Under the pieces are notes generated by a model that made no database searches, had not been told where the DNA came from, and saw nothing but the letters and a program-made list of their open reading frames with translations. Positions 42,240-53,670 of a DNA stretch of 64,000 nucleotides are shown here, piece by piece. Both the position numbers and the translations under genes were made by a program. The first letter of the stretch is position 1; every line of letters begins with the position of its first letter. Source of the DNA: Coenobita brevimanus (taxonomy: Eukaryota > Arthropoda > Malacostraca > Decapoda > Coenobitidae); contig CM064713.1 in NCBI GenBank assembly GCA_032717465.1, positions 15,637,565 through 15,701,564 on the forward strand, written 5' to 3'.

Positions 42240-42756
42240 AGGATGAGACAGCAGGCAGGGGCAGAAGAATGTACCTTAAAAAGAAATAAGAACGACAACA
42301 TGTATTTTATTTTCTTCTTTGTACAGTCACAAGATTTTATCCCTCGTATTAAATGAGTGAGAAATACGTGTGTAAAGATGAATATTATAAAGCCAGAGAT
42401 ACGTGTGCAGAGTCAGCTTTTCTTTTCTTCCTTTCTTTCTTTCTTTTTCGTTCGTTCATTCATTCATTATTTATTTATTCATTTTTTTTTTCTTTGCCGA
42501 GTCCCAATTTCTCCTATAATGCAACGCGCAGCAGTCAGATTTACTCCCAGGTCCCCAATTTATACTGCTGGATGAACATGGATGGGGGAAGCAGCCTTTG
42601 TCTAAGAGTCTGATCGGCCAGTCTCTTATTACCCCTTAGTACAGTACATTGAAGGGTACATGACCAGGCTACGCTCCTTGTGGCAATAGTTTAATTTAAG
42701 AGAAGATAGATAGATAGATAGGTAGATAGATAATATTTATAGATAGCATTGTAAGC
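42240..42756. other. Unrecognised sequence
   Basis: (ATAG)n near 42703-42730 and short (TTCA)n near 42440-42470. No gene is supported. Confidence 0.4.
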
Positions 42757-42840
42757 TTCGTAGATCCTCTTCTTTAGCGATTTGTTCTGCCTATTGCTCC
42801 CCAACAATATCTTTTTTCTTATATCATTTTAATATCAATA
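42757..42840 (+). mobile_element. MITE-A fragment, degraded
   Basis: TCCTCTTCTTTAGCGATTTG then TTCTGCCTATTGC resembles one MITE-A arm only. Confidence 0.35.
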
Positions 42841-42924
42841 AAACTTGTATTAGTAACATTACACAGGATTTTGAGAAGGTGTGTGGAATAAATCACTGCC
42901 GGAGAGTTGTTAGGAAATGTGCAA

Positions 42925-42990
42925 ACGCCACTTGTAATACGCCCCTAACCCCGACCTGGGCGTTCTGACCACTACACCACCAGCCGTCTG
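42925..42990 (-). mobile_element. tRNA-derived SINE head fragment
   Basis: The minus strand carries GGTGGTGTAGTGGTCAGAAC, which fits an A box (TGGTGTAGTGG). The B-box place (GGTCGGGGTTAGG) is degenerate. Confidence 0.5.
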
Positions 42991-43069
42991 AAAAATACCT
43001 GTACAATACTGGTGATAAATGTGTGGTGTTGATTGTACAGACAGGGTGAGGAAGTGGTTCAGGCCTTGT

Positions 43070-44021
<952 letters not shown>

Positions 44022-44417
44022 TCCCCCTAGTTCTTCCTTCCTCCCGCTCCTTCTCTCCGGTAGTTCTTCCTTCCTCCCGCTCCTTCTTTCCAGTAGTTCT
44101 TCCTTCCTCCCGCTCCTTCTCTCCAGTAGTTATTCCTTCCTCCCGCTCCTTCTCTCCAGTAGTTCTTCCTTCCTCCTGCTCCTTCTCTGCAGTAGTTCTT
44201 CCTTCCTCCCGCTCCTTCTCTCCAGTAGTTCTTCCTTCCTCCTGCTCCTTCTCTTCAGTAGTTCTTCCTTCCTCCCGCTCCTTCTCTCCAGTAGTTCTTC
44301 CCTCCTCCTGCTCCTTCTCTCAAGTAGTTCCTCCTTCTCCTGCTGCTTCTCTCCAGTAGTTCTTCCCTCCTCCCGCTCCTTCTCTCAAGTAGTTCCTCCT
44401 TCTCCCGCTTCTTCTCT
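44022..44417. repeat. 33-bp pyrimidine minisatellite, about 12 copies
   Basis: Unit TAGTTCTTCCTTCCTCCCGC then TCCTTCTCTCCAG, with 33-bp spacing. It encodes an 11-residue Ser/Leu/Pro repeat only because 33 is a multiple of three. A related array continues after the LINE at 45614. Confidence 0.9.
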
Positions 44418-45613
44418 CACTTGACATCTCAAAGGCTTTCGATCGAGTCTGGCATAAATCTTTAATTTCCAAACTACCCTCTTGCTGTTTCTATCCTTCT
44501 ATCTGTGCCTTCATCTATAGCTCCCTTCTGGTCGGCCTATAGCCGCTGTTGTAGACGGCCGCCGTTCTTCTATAGATCTATCAACAGTGGTGTTCCTAAG
44601 GACTCTGTCCTGTCACCAACTCTCCTCCTTTTATTCATCAGTGACCCAGCTGTACATCTAACCCTATCCACTCATACACTGATGATTCCACCCTTCACCT
44701 TTCCATTCGGTTCCCGCAACGTCCATCTCAGCAGTTACTTCAGCAAACAAGGGATGAGGCTATGGCACACCTAATGTCTGACTTGGCTCATATCTCTGAC
44801 TGGGGTAAAAATAATTTTGTTTTTAATGCATCAAAGACTCAGTTCTTACACATATCAACCCGTCAAAATCTTCCACAGGAGTACTCACTAATGTTTAATA
44901 ATATCCAGCTCAGTCCTGCATCATCCTCAAACATACTTGGGGTTTCATTCTCTCGGGACTTCTCTTGGAGAGATCATATTACATCTCTTGTAAAATCTGC
45001 TTCCATGAGATTAGGTGTGCTAAGCCGACTCCGTACCTTCTCTACCCCTTCGCAGTTGTTGACTTTGTAAACGGGTTTTATTCGCCCTTGTTTAGAGTAC
45101 AACTCTCATTTGTGGGGAGGCTTCCCACATACAACTCTTTTCAATAGGAGTCAGAGGTTTTTCGTCTCTTTAACTCTCCTCGTACTACTGTCTCCCTTCA
45201 ACCTCTGTGTCTTTGCCGCACTGTTGCATCTGTATCTCTTTTCTATCGCTACTTCAATGGTCACTGCTCCTCTGAACTGTCTGCATGCATACCTCCATCT
45301 CCACGACGTGCGCGTAGCACCCGTTTAGCAACAAACTCTCATCCCTTCTCTGTCCAACTCTAATGCAAGAGTTAATCATTACTCCTAGTCCTTCATTTAT
45401 GCAACAGGTCAACTCTGGAACTGTCTCCCTCTGTCTGTATTTCTCACCTCCTATGATCTTCAGTCTTTCAAATACAATGTGTCCAGACATCACGAAATGA
45501 ACGGATCTTGAACTTGGCTCTCTGTTGTATTGTTTTTGTTTTTTTCTTGAAAGGATCGGGGTGCGGGCTTCTGGCCTTTGGTTCCTTCTTCCTTGCATTA
45601 CAGAAATAAAAAG
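44418..45613 (+). mobile_element. Jockey-like LINE, 5'-truncated (J5)
   Basis: Starts exactly at RT motif A (LDISKAFDRVWHKSLISKLP), continues with a damaged motif B' (GVPKDSVLSPTLLLLFI, where PKD replaces PQG), motif C as YTDD (the family has YADD; both Asp kept), MAHLMSDLAHISDWGKNN, thumb, and C-terminus (SFIYATGQLWNCLPLSVF). It then has the family 3' UTR (GGCCTTTGGTTCCTTCTTCC, TTGCATTA) and a short A-rich tail. Upstream and downstream sequence are the same type of pyrimidine minisatellite, so the element inserted into that array. Several frameshifts are present. Confidence 0.9.
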
Positions 45614-46428
45614 TTCTTCCTTCCTTCTGCTCCTTGTCTTCTCCCAGTTCTTCCTCCCTCCCTCTCTTCTCACCTCCTAGTTCTTCCTCCCTCTCTTCCC
45701 TTCCCCAGCATCTTCCTTTCTCCCTCTCCTTCATATTCCTTCTACAGTACTTCTTCCTTCCTCCCTCTTTCTCTGCTACTTCTTCTCCACACATTCCTTT
45801 CTGCCCCTTCCTACCTTACCTACTTTCCTCCCACTTCTTCCTTTCGTCCAGTCCTCCTCCCTCTCCTCTTTTCCTAGTTCCTTCTTTCTTCCTTCACGAT
45901 CTTTCTTCTCAGTTCTTCTCCATCCTTCACCCAGTTTCCTCCCAGAGTTTCCTTCCTCCCGTACTGTCTTTCCTTCCTCCTTTGCCTTCTTTCCTCCCTC
46001 CCTTACCTCCTTTCCTTCCTCTCTTACCCACATTCTTCCCTCTCTTACCTTCTTTGCTCCCTCCCTTACCTTCTTTCCTCTCTCCCTTATCTTCTTTCCT
46101 CTCTCCCTTACCTTCTTTCTTCCCTCCCATACCTTCTTTCCTCCCTCTCTCATACCTACATTCCTCCCTCCCTTACCTTCTTTCCTCCTTCCCTTATCTT
46201 CTCTCCTCCCTCTCTTACATTCATTCCTCCCTCATATACCCACATTCCTCCCTCCCTTACCTACTTTCCTCCCAGTTCTGCTTTTCTTCCTCACCATCCT
46301 TCTTCCTCTTGTCTCACTCTACTTCGCCCTTTCTCTTTTCCTTCCTCTCCTCCTTTCCTCCAAAATCTTCCTTAGTTTCCGTCCTTCCTCCTTCTCTCGA
46401 CCCAGTTCCTCCAGTTTTCCTCACAGCT
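45614..46428. repeat. Pyrimidine-rich minisatellite, continued
   Basis: TTCCTCCCTCCCTTACCTTC units of about 18-21 bp at 45980-46270, otherwise CTTCCTCCCTC tracts. The 363-residue plus frame runs through this array into the following LINE. Confidence 0.85.
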
Positions 46429-46831
46429 ACGGCAGCACTAAATCAGTCGATGTCATTTACCTTGATTTTAAAAAAGCATTTGATAAGCTTCCACATACCA
46501 GGTATTCGACTTGTCGAGAAACTGCGCGTCAGTAGTATCGGTGGCAGTTTACTAAGATGGATTGAAAGCTGGCTCACCAATCGTAAACAAAGAGTTGTAT
46601 TCAATGGTAAAGAATCAAACTGGAAAAATGTTTTAAGTGGCGTACCGCAGGGCTCAGTTTTGGGTCCTCTTCTGTTCTTGATTTATATAGACGATATCGA
46701 TGATGGCGTGTTTTGTAAATTATAATAATTTGCTGATGAGACGAAGATTGGTAATAGAGCCGATACCCCAGGATAAAGAATATTGATTCAAAGGGATCTT
46801 TGATAAATTGCTTAATTGGGCTGAAAAATGG

Positions 46832-46843
46832 CAAATGGATTTT
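46832..46843. repeat. Target site duplication, left copy
   Basis: CAAATGGATTTT, identical to 47296-47307. The host LINE reading continues across once one copy and the insert are ignored. Confidence 0.9.
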
Positions 46844-47295
46844 CTGTCTATCTATCTATTGCCAGACGCCTCAATCCCGTTTGGGGTGGCCACAAACAAA
46901 TCGCCTCCACCTCGCCCTGTCCCCCGCCATTTCACTGCCCTGCTCCCAACTCACACACCCCTCTCTCATATACCTCTCCACCCCATCCCTCCATCTCATC
47001 CTCGGCCTCCCCCTCCCTCTTCCCCCCTCCACCTCACTCACATACACTCTCTTCGTCAGTCTCTCACCCTCCATCCTCTCCACATGGCCAAACCACCTCA
47101 GTGTGTTCCTCATAACGCTTCCTATCACATCCACATCAACACCACAACGCTCCTTTATATCCTCATTCGTCAGCCTGTCTCTCCATGTGACTCCACAGGC
47201 TCCTCTTAAATAACTCATTTCTACTGCTCTCACTCTTGACTTGTGTCTTTCCAGCAACGTCCAAGCTTCACTTCCATACGTTAGAGTTGGTATCA
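46844..47295 (-). mobile_element. RTE-like LINE G, nested insertion with GATA-repeat tail
   Basis: Minus-strand reading: PTLTYGSEAWTLLERHK, VRAVEMSYLRGACGVTWRDR, RWFGHVERMEGERLTKRVYV, GRGRGRPRMRWRDGVE, AGDRARWRRFVCGHPKRD, stop at about 46871, a short 3' UTR and a (GATA)n tail ending at 46844. It keeps an open frame of about 140 codons, better preserved than its host element. It is flanked by perfect 12-bp direct repeats CAAATGGATTTT at 46832-46843 and 47296-47307. It is a 5'-truncated 3' end, as expected for target-primed reverse transcription. Confidence 0.9.
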
Positions 47296-47307
47296 CAAAT
47301 GGATTTT
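47296..47307. repeat. Target site duplication, right copy
   Basis: CAAATGGATTTT, identical to 46832-46843. Confidence 0.9.
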
Positions 47308-48226
47308 AATATAGATAAATGCAAAGTTCTAAATATTTGAAGTAGAAATGAAAAATTTAGTTATACAATGAATCCTTCTCAAATCATGAATATAAACCAT
47401 GAAAATGATCTAGGAATAATTGTAACAGATGATCTGAAGTCAAGTAAACAGTGCACAGAAGCTATAAAGAAAGCTATCAAACTAGTTGGATTTATAGGTA
47501 GATCATTTGAATTCAGATCTGAAAATATAATTCTTACACTGCACAATTCCTTAGTGCGTCCACATCTAGCGTACTGTGTGCAGTTCTGGTCACCGTATTG
47601 CAGAAAAGACAGAAAAATTAGAGAGAGTGCAGCAACGAGTAACAAAATGATACCCAGACTGAGGAACAAATCATACGAGGAGTGATTAAATGAGCTAAAG
47701 TTATTTAACTTATCAAAGCGCAGACTACGAGGGGATGTGATTCAAGTATTCAAGATTATTAAAGGAATCGATAATATGGATGTTGACAAGTACTTTGCCA
47801 CTGATCATTCAAATTATACTAGAGGTAATGGGTACAAGATTATTGGAAAGCATTTCCAGTCTAATGAAGCCAAGCATTTTTTTTTTTTAACAGGGTTGTT
47901 AACATTTGGAATAAACTGCCCAGGGATGTCGTTGCCTGCAGTACAGTGGTGGCATTCAGAAATCATTTGGATACGTATCTCGCTTCAAATCCTCAGCAAA
48001 ACGCCTTCATGACTGAATAGTAATGTAAGCAGTTTTTCTCGGTTTCAGATCGTGATGAAACTATAACAGGGAAATACAATGTAATTTATGAAAACTGTAG
48101 CTTATTGACACTTGTATTGTGTAGAAATAGTAGGACAGAATATAGTTTACCACTCTTCACATTTTTCCCCTGATTTTTCCCTCGTTGCTTCCTTCTTTTA
48201 ACTATTTTCCACCTGTAGTTACGGTA

Positions 48227-48418
48227 GTTCATTTTAACGACATAGATTTTCGTTCTTTATAGTTTATTTCCCTTTAGTGGCAGAATAAGACTACTAATTT
48301 TCAACCTCCTTCTCATAGAACTTCTTCGTGACTAGCACTATATTCTGTAGTTGATCGTTTGTTACGACTCGGCATTCGAGATGGAGAGATGTCGAATTTA
48401 GGTCTAGTTAAAGTGAAC
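48227..48418 (+). mobile_element. MITE-B copy
   Basis: GTTCATTTTAACGAC at left, CTAGTTAAAGTGAAC at right. Internal ACTTCTTCGTGACTAGCACT and CATTCGAGATGGAGAGATG. Confidence 0.85.
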
Positions 48419-48424
48419 ATCGTA

Positions 48425-48830
48425 TATGTATTTTCTTCCTCTCCTCTTTCTTCTTTCTAATTCTCCTCCCTCGTCTTCCTGCCTGTCCTCCCTCTTCTTC
48501 CTACCTCTCCTCTTCCCTCCTCTTCCCACTTCTCCTCCTCCCTCTTCTTCCCACTTCTCCTCCTCCCTCTTCTTCCCACTTCTCCTCCCTCTTCATTCCA
48601 CTTCTCCTCCCTCTTCTCCCAACTTCTCCTCCTCCCTCTTCTCCCTACCACTCCTCACTCATCCTACCTCTCCTCCTCCCTTTTTTTCCTACCTCTTTTC
48701 CTCCCCTTTTTTCCTACCCCTCCTCCTCGCCCTTCTTGCTATATCTCCTCCCTCTTCCTAACTCTGCCTCTTCCTGTCTATCTTCCTACTTTTTCTTCCT
48801 ACCTCTCCTCCTCCTCCCTCTTCCCCGTCC
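48425..48830. repeat. Pyrimidine-rich array (CTCCTCCCTCTTCTTCC)
   Basis: CACTTCTCCTCCCTCTTCTT-type units of about 25 bp repeated at 48530-48640, then looser tracts and a C9 run at 48831-48839. Confidence 0.85.
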
Positions 48831-48879
48831 CCCCCCCCCGTTTAGTACCTGGGTGTATAAGATCTGGTACTCTTAGGCT

Positions 48880-49735
48880 AGTTCCCCCAGTCCTTCCTTC
48901 CCACCCTTAATAGCTCACTTCCTCATCCCCCTCACCCACCCCCTCCCCTCCTCACTGTTACTCTTTCCTCCTTCACCCTCCAAACCCTCCCCTCCCTGTT
49001 ACTCTTTCCTCCTTCACCCTCCTAACCCTCCCCTCCCTGTTACTCTTCCTTCCTTCGCCCTCCTGACCCTCCCCTCTTCTCCTCTTATACCCCCTACCTC
49101 CCCTACTTACTCTTCCCCCTCACCTACCCTATCCCCCTACCCCCTTCCCTACTTATTACTCTAACCCTCCTCTCTCCCATTTAGTCTTCCTTCTCCCTTC
49201 ACCTACTTCCCTCCTATCCTTTTCTCGTCCTTAATCCCTCTCCTCCCCTTCCCAATTCATCCCCCTCCTTCCCTTCCCTTTTCCCCACACGTCTTCCCCC
49301 CTCTCTTTACCCTGCCCCTTCCCAAACCCACTCTCCATCCCCATACTCTCTCCCCTACCCAGCCTTCAACCCCCTCCCACCCCTTCCCCTTCCACGCACA
49401 CTTCCCCCACATCCCTCCCTCTTTCCCCTTACCCTTCCCCCCCCCATCCACCCCTTCCCTTTCTACTCACACATTCCCCACATCCTCCCCATTCCCTCCC
49501 TCTTACCACTCACCCTTCCTTCCCCATCCACCCCTTCCCCTTCCATTCACACATCCCCCACATCCCTCCCTCTTTCCCCTCACCCTTCCTCCCCCACCCA
49601 TCCCTTCCCCCTCCATTCACACTTCCCCCACATCCCTCCCTCTTTCCCCTCACCCTTCCTCCCCCACCCATCCCATCCCCTTCCACGCACACATCCCTCT
49701 CCATTCCCTACCCCTTTTGCCTCACCCTTCCTCTT
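48880..49735. repeat. C-rich pyrimidine minisatellites
   Basis: Two arrays: CCCTCCCTGTTACTCTTTCC units at 48950-49060, and about 70-78-bp units with CCCCCACATCCCTCCCTC at about 49395, 49470, 49548 and 49618. The Gly/Glu/Lys-rich minus frames are translated repeat. Confidence 0.85.
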
Positions 49736-49963
49736 CAGTTACGGTGTACCTGATATCACTGTGCAATATGATGTATGTGTAATCAGATAATTTAGTGTGG
49801 TATTATATTGTTTTCCTTGTTTCAGGTGAGTCGTGTTGCAGTACCTGGTCTACGGTTGGTGAGTACTAACCTTGTCCAGTCTGTACTTTGTTGTTCCCTA
49901 AGCTTCATTGATCTTTTCACTTAACTCTTCATTATCGCCCGCCTTTAGCATGGCGAGGCAGTA

Positions 49964-49968
<5 letters not shown>

Positions 49969-50027
<59 letters not shown>
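49969..50027. repeat. (TG)n microsatellite
   Basis: 59 bp of TG. Confidence 0.95.
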
Positions 50028-50028
<1 letters not shown>

Positions 50029-50029
50029 C

Positions 50030-50490
50030 CCAACATACAGTATCTCGAAAAGTTGTCAACGAATTTTCACCAAACCTTCAGGAAGTAGCAACTGTGTGGG
50101 TTTGCAGGAGCCTGTTACTTGTAGTGGGGATTGTATGAAAGATGACCGAATACCAGCCGATATATATATATTTTTAAATGCGTTGGCTTTTTGTGAAACT
50201 CGGTAACAGAATTGCATAAAGTTCAGCGATTTTTTTTTAAATTTGGTTTGTAGGAAATTTACCTTAACCAACAGCATATATTGGCGGGCGATTAGCATTC
50301 GACTCCCAAATGCTTTTGTTTCATTTAATAATATGGACTACCTTTTTGCGAAACACGGTGACTGAAGCCCGTAGAGTTTTGCGAATTTTCTTCAAATTTG
50401 GTTTATAGGTATGTTGTAGCTTATCCAACAACATCCTGTATTTTGGCGAGTGATTAGCATTTGGCCCAGAATGCTTTTGTTTTATTTCTC
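50030..50490. repeat. About 162-bp tandem repeat, 2-3 units
   Basis: AAATTTGGTTTRTAGG and GGCGRGYGATTAGCATTYG recur 162 bp apart (anchors 50291 and 50453). The first unit is preceded by a related, more diverged start (CAACGAATTTTCACCAAACC). Confidence 0.75.
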
Positions 50491-50777
50491 TTTTGTTATA
50501 ACGATAAGAACTGCCAATTCAGTATCACCGGATTAGAGGAATAGGGCACTAAGGCCAGATTTCCATTCTCCAGTAGGGTAGATAATCAGTGTGCTTCCCT
50601 CCCTGGCATTACATATCGAAAATAAATAAATAAATAAATAAATACAAAGAAATCCATCCGCCTCTTGTGTGTCGAACTATGCAAGGTTGTCACTGGGACC
50701 CAGGCGTTCACACTGCGTCATTCTTAACACCCAGTCCAGTGCATGGATTTTATACCTCATTTTTAAGAATTATTGTC

Positions 50778-50912
50778 ATTTACCTGCAAGCGTGGTCCTA
50801 ATAAAAATCACCTTTATTTACCTGCAAGCGTGGGCCTAATAAAAATCACCTTTATTTACCTGCAAGCGTGGTCCTAATAAAAATCACCTTCATTTACCTG
50901 CAAGCGTGGTCC
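50778..50912. repeat. 38-bp tandem repeat, 4 copies
   Basis: ATTTACCTGCAAGCGTGGTC then CTAATAAAAATCACCTTT. Anchor CCTGCAAGCG at 50783, 50821, 50859 and 50897. Units are almost identical. Confidence 0.9.
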
Positions 50913-51540
50913 TTCCGGTATTTGCGTAAGTCTTTCATAACCATTTCTCGAGTGCCATGTTTCGTATTATTGTCTCCAAATATTTTCGGTCGCCTTTGAA
51001 GAGATATATTTGAGGGGCTAGATCTACACCCCCCCCTCAAAAAAAAAAAAGAAAAAAAAAGAAAAAGAAAAAGAAAGTATTGGGTACGAGGGTTGTGAAA
51101 ATGAGCACCTTCCTCAGACACACGAGAGTCTAAACGTGGTGCCTGAAAGCATATACCATCCAGTAAGTGAATGTGTTGGCAGTTTTGAGGTCTAATAATT
51201 ACCAACGTTAATATTTGCACTTATAATTACACGATGCCCCATATATCACAATCCCTCATTCATGTTTCAGAATTGTACGTGCTGTAAGAGTGCCCATACT
51301 AGTTTTTTTTTCTTTCTTTCTTTCTTTTTTTTTCTTTTTTTTTCTGAGGGTGTACGTTTCCTTGGCCTCTTACTTGTGATCACTTCTAAGCTTTAATGTA
51401 ATCCCCTGGTGGCGGGTTGATTACATTGATAAATACACCATCATGTCCAAGAAGTTAATTTCCCCCAAAAGTTTATATTAGAGCCGCTCTGAATTTTCGT
51501 CTATGGCAAAGTTACGCACGTCCAAGGATTATTATTATTA
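50913..51540. other. Unrecognised sequence
   Basis: A C7 run followed by an A-rich purine tract at 51029-51078, a T/C-rich patch at 51304-51345, and otherwise ordinary sequence. Confidence 0.4.
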
Positions 51541-51655
51541 TTATTTTTTTTTTTTTTTCAAGGAAGAAGGAACCAAAGGCCATAAACCCATAAGATTCTT
51601 CCCTGCAAGCAAAAAACAGAAACAAGATAACATGGAGCCAAGGATATGTTAGACA
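51541..51655 (-). mobile_element. Jockey-like LINE 3' end, diverged (J6)
   Basis: A T run (A tail in element sense), then CAAGGAAGAAGGAACCAAAG and GCCATAAACCCATAA; AACATGGAGCCAAGGAT follows. It is the family 3' UTR with about 20 percent divergence. Confidence 0.7.
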
Positions 51656-51669
51656 TGCCTCCTCAGATT

Positions 51670-51893
51670 TCCCGGGATCGTATTCTCGTCGGTTAAGGAC
51701 TCTCCCCAACGCCTTTTCCATAGCGACTTATTTTGCCTATTACACCTTACTGTTCTCCGTGATACATAAATCATTCTAATATCGTTGTACTCAGCATAAA
51801 TAACGTACAAAAAGATATTAACCGCCCATATCCTAAACTAAATCGGTAAGGAAGAGGTGTTAGGGAGCTTCCTTACCCGACGAAAATACGACT
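51670..51893 (+). mobile_element. MITE-A, complete reference copy
   Basis: The left end is CGTATTCTCGTCGGTTAAGG, then CCTTTTCCATAGCGACTTAT. The right end is ATCGGTAAGGAAGAGGTGTT, then AGGGAGCTTCCTTACCCGAC and GAAAATACG. Inverted repeats of about 50 bp, length about 220 bp, no coding frame. Confidence 0.9.
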
Positions 51894-51898
51894 GTAAT

Positions 51899-52085
51899 GT
51901 ACTCTTCTTACTCTAACCTGGCCCAGAGTTTCGTCCTTTTGTTACTTATTTCACGCAGCTCGTGGTGGCAGGAAAAAATTACCGCTCTGCACATCCTTTT
52001 CATAGCACTTCTTCGTGACTAGCATCATAGTCTAGTGTTGATCCATTGCTACAGTTCAGCATTCATGGAGAGATGGCAGGATTAG
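51899..52085 (+). mobile_element. MITE-B copy, right end lost
   Basis: ACTCTAACCTGGCCCAGAG at left; CACTTCTTCGTGACTAGCATC inside. After GGCAGGATTAGG the sequence switches to a Jockey-like LINE 3' end and the GGCCAAGTTAAAGTGAAC terminus is not found. Confidence 0.8.
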
Positions 52086-52178
52086 GCTCTCTCTTATTTT
52101 GTTTTTGTTTTGCTTTTCAACAATCTTACGGGCTTCTGGCCTTTGGTTCTTCTTCCTTGCATTAAAAAAAAAAAAAAA
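52086..52178 (+). mobile_element. Jockey-like LINE 3' end (J7)
   Basis: CTCTCTCTTATTTTGTTTTTG, GGCTTCTGGCCTTTGGTTC, TTCTTCCTTGCATT and a 16-base A tail. Only about 90 bp of the element. Confidence 0.8.
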
Positions 52179-52301
52179 ACAATATCGTGATGGAATGGTT
52201 TTTATCCCACTGCACAGGAGCTAAAAATTAATGAGTGAATAAATAAGTAAAATAAATGCTTTACTACAAGGGTGTCATTGGTGATTAGCTCGTGGTACAT
52301 G

Positions 52302-52412
52302 CAGACGATTTTATTAAGCTTCAGGGCGATTTTGGGGGCTGGAGGGGTTAGATACAGCCTTCATTAATCCCTTCACTAACAGAGGCTTCCTTGAGCTGAG
52401 TAAAATCGTCTG
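52302..52412. mobile_element. MITE-C copy
   Basis: CAGACGATTTTATTAAGC at 52302 and GCTGAGTAAAATCGTCTG ending at 52412: 18-bp inverted ends with one or two mismatches, 111 bp in all. Confidence 0.8.
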
Positions 52413-52480
52413 AAAATAAGGATAAAATGCGTCATCAGATGTGTGGATGGTTAGCTTGTTCACCACATTTAGTTGTGAAA

Positions 52481-52735
52481 AGTAGTGTGATGATGATGAT
52501 GATAATGATGATGAGGGTTGTATGGGGTCATAATGTAGTGTGATGACGATGATGATGGTGATGATGATGGTGATGATGAGAGTTGTATGGGGTCATAATG
52601 TAGTGTGATGATAATGATAATGGTGATAATGATGATGATGATGGTGAAAGTTGTATGGGGTCATAATGTAGTGTGATGACGACGACGATGATGATGATGA
52701 TGATGATGAAAGTTGTCTGGCGTCGTAATGCAGTG

Positions 52736-52776
<41 letters not shown>

Positions 52777-52785
52777 GCAGCAAAA
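52481..52785. repeat. (GAT)n with about 63-70-bp higher-order unit
   Basis: GTTGTATGGGGTCATAATG then TAGTGTGATGA recurs at about 52517, 52580, 52649 and, altered, 52709. Each copy is followed by GAT runs of differing length. Confidence 0.85.
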
Positions 52786-52855
52786 AAGTGTCATCGTGCA
52801 AAAGGGGTTAAAAGGTATGAGATGTTTTGGGTGTACAATAATACTTAGCTATCAG

Positions 52856-52857
<2 letters not shown>

Positions 52858-52946
<89 letters not shown>

Positions 52947-53400
52947 TATTGACTCTTAACTTGTTCCATCCAGCCCAAGCAAATATCCAAATTACCATCC
53001 CTTCATCATGTTCTTCGTCTCATCCTCTCACTGCATCTCTAGGCTGCCACTCCGTAACCCGACTGGGCTTTTTATTTTTTCCACGAATGACGATCTGCCC
53101 ACATCCATTTATTTATTTATTTATTTGTTCATCTCCTTTATTTTCATCATTTTCCATTTTTTCCTTTCTATCATTCTGTATGCCTTTTCATTTCCTTCTT
53201 CGTTTTTTCCTCTTTCCTTCCTTCACTCATTCCTCTTTGTCTTTCCTGCTTTCATCCCCTTATGTCATCCTTCGTTTTTCCCAATTTCTTTCCTTCATTC
53301 CTTCTTTCGTTTTCCATTCCTGCTTTCTCCTCCATCATTTCTTCCATCTTTTTTTCCTTTTTTCCTTCCTCCACAATCCTTCCCTTCCTCTCTCCACCCC
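52858..53400. repeat. (TC)n and pyrimidine-rich tract
   Basis: 83 bp of TC (52858-52940), then looser T/C-rich sequence with CTTCCTTC and TTTATTTA patches. Confidence 0.8.
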
Positions 53401-53610
53401 TAAGTTTATTTATTTTTTTTATATACTCCAGGTAAGACTATACTGTTGCTGTGTATAAAGATTGAGAGAAGTGTAGGTGTAGGTGTAAGTATTTCCTGCT
53501 TGTACTATGCTTTGGAATGGTGAGTGTGCGGAAGTGGTGTTGTTAGGTTGTTAGCAAGTATTACGGTGTGGGGGAAGTGTGTGTTGTTGGGGACCATGTG
53601 GTGGGGTAGC

Positions 53611-53670
<60 letters not shown>

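Larger units (their letters stand above)
46429..48055 (+). mobile_element. CR1/L2-like LINE, interrupted by a nested insertion
   Basis: First part (46429-46843): motif [18 protein letters not shown], then [20 protein letters not shown], motif B' [20 protein letters not shown], and motif C reading FADE at 46729-46740 instead of FADD, preceded by a stop. The reading resumes after the insertion (47296-48055) with DLGIIVTDDLKSSKQC, RPHLAYCVQFWSPY, RLRGDVIQVFKIIKG and NIWNKLPRDVV-type text, the thumb and C-terminal region of the CR1/L2 group. Frameshifts are frequent. Endonuclease and 5' part are missing. The element sits at the end of a pyrimidine array. Confidence 0.85.
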
